Source: Nonomuraea angiospora (GTDB taxonomy: Bacteria; Actinomycetota; Actinomycetes; Streptosporangiales; Streptosporangiaceae). Taken from it: a DNA stretch of 64,000 nt. Every line of letters begins with the position of its first letter. The stretch's first letter is position 1. Position numbers and translations under genes: made by a program. This document shows positions 60,649 through 64,000 of this stretch, piece after piece. The DNA lies in assembly GCF_014873145.1 (NCBI RefSeq), contig NZ_JADBEK010000001.1, positions 8,370,001 to 8,434,000 on the forward strand. Direction: 5' to 3'. Below the pieces are notes generated by a model. That model was not told where the DNA came from, ran no database searches, and saw nothing but the letters and a program-made list of their open reading frames with translations.

Positions 60649-61506
60649 GTGTCTGTTCGGCTGCGGGGAGCGGTCGGGGTGCTCCTGACCGTGGCGACAG
60701 CCGCCTGTTCGACGGCGGCGGCGACGGAGCCGCGGGTTCTGGTACCGACGCCGGGGGTGGAGGCGCGCGAGCTCTCGATCCCCTTCGACCGGTACAACCT
60801 GTCCCCGTCAGACATCGGCATCCTTGAGGGCGCCGAAGAGCTCCTCATCCGCGACTGCATGCGGCGGCGGGGCATGGCGTGGGAGGTGCTGCCGCAGAGC
60901 GCGGCGGAGGACGTGGAGCCGGCCAACCGCCGCCGCTACGGTGTCGTCGAACCGGAGATCGCTCGCCTCTTCGGCTATCACAACCCGCCGGACCGCCCTA
61001 CCGTGGCCCGGCGCGTCGCCGCACGTGCCGGCCGTATGCGAAGCCTGTCGGCGAAGGAACGGCAGGCCGCGTACGGCGAGAAGGACGGCTGCCTGGAACA
61101 GGCGCGGCACCACCTGGAACAGGGCACCCCGCAGGTCGACGAGGCCCTGTTCAACAGGCTCATCTCGGAGACCTTCGAGCGGTCTCAGGGGGATCCGGAG
61201 GTCGTCCAGGTCTTCCGGGCCTGGAGCACGTGCATGCGGGAGCAGGGCCTGCAGTACGCCGACCCGCTCGCCGCCATCACCGACCGGCGGTGGATGAAGG
61301 GCGGCCCCGCCTCCCAGGAGGAGATCCGCGTGGCGCAGGCGGACGTGGAGTGCAAGGCGCAGACCGACCTCGTCTCCATCTGGTCCGCCGTGGAGAAACG
61401 CATCCAGGACGATGCCGTCGCAGCTCACCCCGCCGAGTTCCATGCGCTTCAGGAGACCAAGGATCGGCAGCTCGCGGCCGCCCGCGCCGTCCTCGCCCGC
61501 GGCTGA
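60649..61506 (+). CDS. Putative lipoprotein, unknown
   Basis: 285 residues. The signal ends in TVATAAC (Cys near residue 20), a loose lipobox. The rest is hydrophilic and helix-rich with Cys at RDCMRRRGM, KDGCLEQ, WSTCMREQG and DVECKAQ, suggesting two disulfides. Similar uncharacterised lipoproteins with CMxxxG motifs occur widely in actinomycetes. GGAGG lies a few bases before the GTG. It follows the I36-like gene by 66 bp on the same strand. Confidence 0.6.
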   Translation: MSVRLRGAVGVLLTVATAACSTAAATEPRVLVPTPGVEARELSIPFDRYNLSPSDIGILEGAEELLIRDCMRRRGMAWEVLPQSAAEDVEPANRRRYGVVEPEIARLFGYHNPPDRPTVARRVAARAGRMRSLSAKERQAAYGEKDGCLEQARHHLEQGTPQVDEALFNRLISETFERSQGDPEVVQVFRAWSTCMREQGLQYADPLAAITDRRWMKGGPASQEEIRVAQADVECKAQTDLVSIWSAVEKRIQDDAVAAHPAEFHALQETKDRQLAAARAVLARG

Positions 61507-62162
61507 CCGGCCCCGGCGCGCCGCCGCACCCCAGCCCGCCGTCCGGGCGCGCGGCCTGAGGGCCGGTCCCGGACGACAGCGGGACATCGGGCCGGCCGCC
61601 GCACGCCAGCCTCGCCGTACCAACCGAACGCGCCGACCGGGGTTGCCACGCCGCCCGAGCGCGCTGTCGACGTCCGTCTCTACTCGCTCCGATCCTCACT
61701 CCGGAGACGTCGTTGCCACCATGCCCAATCGGAGTCGGGTGAAGTGGGCGGCATTGGCGAAGTTCGACGGAGGTAGTACGAGTCTATGGGCAGGACCAGA
61801 GCATACAGATGCGGCCAAGCAACCAGGGCTGCCGCCACCGTCCCCGGCCACATGCGGGTGTGTTCGAGGGCGATCACCGCGGCCATAGGACGGCGGCCAC
61901 GCCCGGGAACATGATGGATCAAAGCTCTGTGGGTCCCGCACGCCGATCCTCGCGTACGGACCTCGGAAGGGCGCCTACGCGGCATGGCCCTTTCTGGTCG
62001 ATGGCATAACCATGACGATCGCATATGAGGGTGTGCCGTCTGAGCCCAAGTGCCGAAAGAAGCCATGCCTCCGGCGGGGCGCTCCAGCTCCGGGATGATC
62101 GCCACGCGCAACCCGGGATGATCAGCCCGGCGGCTGTGCGCGTCGCGCGACAGAATGAACCC
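61507..62162. other. Gene-free stretch
   Basis: No frame with believable composition and a ribosome-binding site. Frames seen on both strands lack family-like motifs; some may be decayed coding sequence. No repeats beyond weak similarity to other parts of the region. Confidence 0.35.
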
Positions 62163-62558
62163 ATGGCGCAGCTGAGCGAGGACGAGGCCATGCTCAGGGG
62201 AGCATGGAGACTTCTGCGTGACGCTTTGAAGCATCTGGCCTGGCCTGCCGCCGATCAGGTCGCCTGGCTCGGATCGGCCATGCACCCTGACGAGCTGGCC
62301 CTCGATTTCGATCACGCGTACGGGGTGTCCTGGATGCCTCGGGAAGCGGGGTGGATCAGCGATGAACTGTCGGGACTTCTCGACGAGATCGACCGGCTCA
62401 CCGCTGAACTGACAGACGAGGGCCCGCAGCCCTGGAGCGCCGAGGGGTTGCAGAGCCATCCCACATGGCAGCGCTTGAGAGTGCTTGCCTGTCACGCTCT
62501 GGCACTCATGCCGCCGGCCCCATGGGAGACGACCGGACAGCCGCGCCTTACAACGTGA
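62163..62558 (+). CDS. Hypothetical acidic protein, unknown
   Basis: 131 residues, acidic and helix-rich (EDEAMLRGAWRLLRDALKHLA; WISDELSGLLDEIDRLTAEL). No membrane segment. The pattern of an N-terminal helix pair, a central DELALDFDHAY and a Trp-rich middle is not one I can name. The ATG follows CAGAATGAACC, a weak ribosome-binding site. Confidence 0.45.
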   Translation: MAQLSEDEAMLRGAWRLLRDALKHLAWPAADQVAWLGSAMHPDELALDFDHAYGVSWMPREAGWISDELSGLLDEIDRLTAELTDEGPQPWSAEGLQSHPTWQRLRVLACHALALMPPAPWETTGQPRLTT

Positions 62559-62597
62559 CTCGCATATGCCTAGCGATCAAGAATGTGATGATGGTTC

Positions 62598-62799
62598 ATG
62601 AGCTACGACCTTGCGGTCCTCGGCATGAGTGGCCCTGTCGATGCCGAGACGGCCGGCCAGATGTTGGATCGTTGTAGTTCCGCACGACGCCATGTCGAAG
62701 GCGAGCTTGATGAGCGAGTCGTCGCCTTCTATGAGGAGTTGCGCGCGCACTTCCCCGGCTATCCGCCGTACGGACCCGAGAGTCCCTGGATTATTGCAT
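62598..62799 (+). pseudogene. Hypothetical protein truncated at repeat copy D
   Basis: MSYDLAVLGMSGPVDAETAG to FPGYPPYGPESPW is the N-terminal part of the common MSYDLxVW small-protein family. At 62797 the coding sequence runs directly into the tRNA-derived repeat, and the frame continues nonsensically to 62846. The C-terminal third of the gene is therefore lost exactly at the repeat junction. Confidence 0.55.
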
Positions 62800-62933
62800 C
62801 TGCCACAGCAGCGGGAAGAGGCCCGTCGCCAGCGGAAACGTGGTGACGGGCCCCTTGTGTTGTGTCCGGCTGTCCACGGAGTTCACTGGGTGGCTAGGAC
62901 TGATCGTTCCTCTTGCGTTCCCAAGTGATCAAG
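62800..62933 (+). repeat. tRNA-Tyr 3'-end/terminator repeat, copy D
   Basis: CTGCCACAGCAGCGGGAAG, then AGGCCCGTCGCC/GGTGACGGGCC hairpin, TTGTGTCCGGCTGTCCACGG, and TGATCGTTCCTCTTGCGTTC with CCAAGTGATCAAG. It lies at the junction between the truncated MSYDL-family gene and the region leading to the pectate lyase gene, and may be the outer end of the accessory island. Confidence 0.8.
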
Positions 62934-63013
62934 CGTGGCGGATCTTGGTGCGATGTGGGCCGAGGTGATCAGGGTTCTGTACGTCCTCGCGGATGGATGG
63001 GGCGAAGCGGCCG

Positions 63014-64000
63014 CTACCCCGCGTAGGTCTCGAACTCGGCGACCTTCGGGGTGCTCGCCGAGCCGGTGATCCTGAAGGTGATCTTGCTTAGTGAGGTCGG
63101 CGTGAAGGTGATGGAGCCCGCCCCGCTGCCGGACTTCAGGACCGCTCCGGTGCCGGCGTTGATGAGCTGCCAGGCTCCGATGCCGCCCTCGGCCCCCGAC
63201 GCCTCACGGATGACGACCCTGGAGACCGTCGTGGCGGAGCCCCACTTGATCGAGATGTCACCGGTCGAGCCGGCCGGCGACCAGAAGGTGCTCAGGTTGC
63301 CGTCCCGCACGTTGCCGTAGCTGGTCCCGTCGGCCTTGCTGGAACCGTCGGAGCCGGCTCCGATGCTGAGGTTGGACCCGCCGGGCGGAGGGGTGGGTGT
63401 CGGCGTGGGGCTGATGGTCGGTGTCGGTGTGGCCGGCGGGGTCTGCGGCGTGCAGCTGCCGTTCGACTCCTGGAGACCCTTGTTGGCGCCGGCCGTCTGG
63501 AGGACGAGGCTCGGCACGCAGCTCGCCCCGTCGAGGCTGTAGGAGTAGGGGACGCTGACGCTGGTGTTGGATTGCGGGTTGGGGCCGGCGGGGTTGTTCT
63601 CGCTGCCCGGGGCGGACCAGGTCACGTTGTCGAAGATGTTGCCGCTGACCTGCCAGTAGCCGGCCTCGCTGGTGTAGAAGGTGCCCAGGACGTCCTTGGA
63701 GTTCTTGAAGTAGTTGTTCTCCACTTTGGCGCGAGCGCCGGCCCGGGAGTTGATGCCCGACTCGTGGAGGCTCACGTAGGAGTTGTTGTAGATGTGGGCG
63801 ATGCCGCCACGCAGCAGGGGTGTACGGGAGTCGATGTTCTCGTACAGGTTGTGGTGGAAGGTGATGTAGCCGTTCGAGCGGTCGCTCTCGCTGGATCCGA
63901 TGAGCCCGCCGCGGCCGGAGTTGCGCAGGATGCTGTAGGACAGGGTCACGTACTGGGTGTCGTTCTTCATGTCGAAGAGGCCGTCGAAGCCTTCTGCCTC
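63014..64000 (-). CDS. Secreted pectate lyase with C-terminal binding module, 5' end outside the window
   Basis: At least 328 residues; the frame is open to the right edge, so the signal peptide and first part are missing. SNGYITFHHNLYENIDSRTP with LLRGGIAHIYNNSYV is the family 1 pectate lyase block containing the catalytic Arg region. A Pro/Thr linker (TPPATPTPTISPTPTPTPPP) joins a C-terminal beta-sandwich of about 120 residues (NLSIGAGSDGSSKADGTSYG...VSRVVIREA) resembling a discoidin/CBM-type carbohydrate-binding module. It would cut pectate outside the cell. Confidence 0.85.
   Translation of the reverse strand, partial: EAEGFDGLFDMKNDTQYVTLSYSILRNSGRGGLIGSSESDRSNGYITFHHNLYENIDSRTPLLRGGIAHIYNNSYVSLHESGINSRAGARAKVENNYFKNSKDVLGTFYTSEAGYWQVSGNIFDNVTWSAPGSENNPAGPNPQSNTSVSVPYSYSLDGASCVPSLVLQTAGANKGLQESNGSCTPQTPPATPTPTISPTPTPTPPPGGSNLSIGAGSDGSSKADGTSYGNVRDGNLSTFWSPAGSTGDISIKWGSATTVSRVVIREASGAEGGIGAWQLINAGTGAVLKSGSGAGSITFTPTSLSKITFRITGSASTPKVAEFETYAG

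Overview
The base composition (very GC-rich), the frequent GTG starts, the 1-8 nt gene overlaps and the gene families point to an actinobacterium, most likely of the Streptosporangiales (Nonomuraea-like). That placement is an inference from gene content only. The window joins a conserved chromosomal core (about 1-38.7 kb), a tRNA-Tyr gene at 38.66 kb, and a patchy accessory region behind it (38.75-62.95 kb). It ends in a partial secreted pectate lyase.

1-12.3 kb is a cell-surface polysaccharide locus. It holds a partial TylF-like methyltransferase, two Fe(II)/2-oxoglutarate oxygenases, an OafA-type acyltransferase, two Wzz-like chain-length proteins, an O-antigen ligase/polymerase-like protein, an RmlC-like epimerase, a family 2 glycosyltransferase, two near-identical exported beta-helix proteins, another methyltransferase and an NAD-dependent sugar epimerase. 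12.3-17.1 kb holds korB-korA (2-oxoacid:ferredoxin oxidoreductase) and an exported polysaccharide deacetylase.

17.2-32.7 kb is a ten-gene complex I cluster in the order nuoA-B-C-H-I-J-K-L-M-N, without nuoD, E, F or G. It is interrupted between nuoH and nuoI by an unknown membrane protein, a nine-copy 43-bp repeat array and a divergent Ser/Thr kinase. Lacking the NADH module and lying beside korAB, it would make sense as a ferredoxin-linked proton pump (inference). Seven of the ten subunits (C, I, J, K, L, M, N) carry long Pro/Ala/Ser/Thr-rich tails or loop insertions, several built from exact tandem DNA repeats. htpX, a beta-helix membrane protein, a Nudix hydrolase, a DUF899 protein and a YajQ protein follow.

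Behind tRNA-Tyr, the tRNA 3' end plus its terminator and flank recur as four diverged copies (38.74, 57.53, 59.71 and 62.80 kb). tRNA-Tyr is a known integration site for actinomycete integrative elements (SLP1). Only scraps of an integrase remain, with several truncated genes and a CRISPR-repeat-like relic. The intact cargo is: an ABC exporter; two GbsR/MarR-type regulators, each divergent from a target gene; a CocE-like hydrolase; a P450; a FAD monooxygenase with its TetR regulator; a CBS protein with an ArsB/NhaD-type transporter; a Na+/H+ antiporter; a methyltransferase; an ArsR regulator; an EF-hand protein; a protease-inhibitor-like secreted protein; and several small unknowns.

The most unusual signal is a 23-nt element with core GCCGGGAAGYCTGGTCGGC. 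It occurs five times between 41.0 and 52.4 kb, always 26-50 nt before a start codon, and is followed by hairpins that abut or include the ribosome-binding site. In two copies the hairpin shows compensating base changes. It looks like a shared cis-regulatory leader (RNA switch or leader-peptide attenuator) controlling an ABC exporter, an esterase, a CBS/ion transporter pair, an antiporter and a DUF998 protein.
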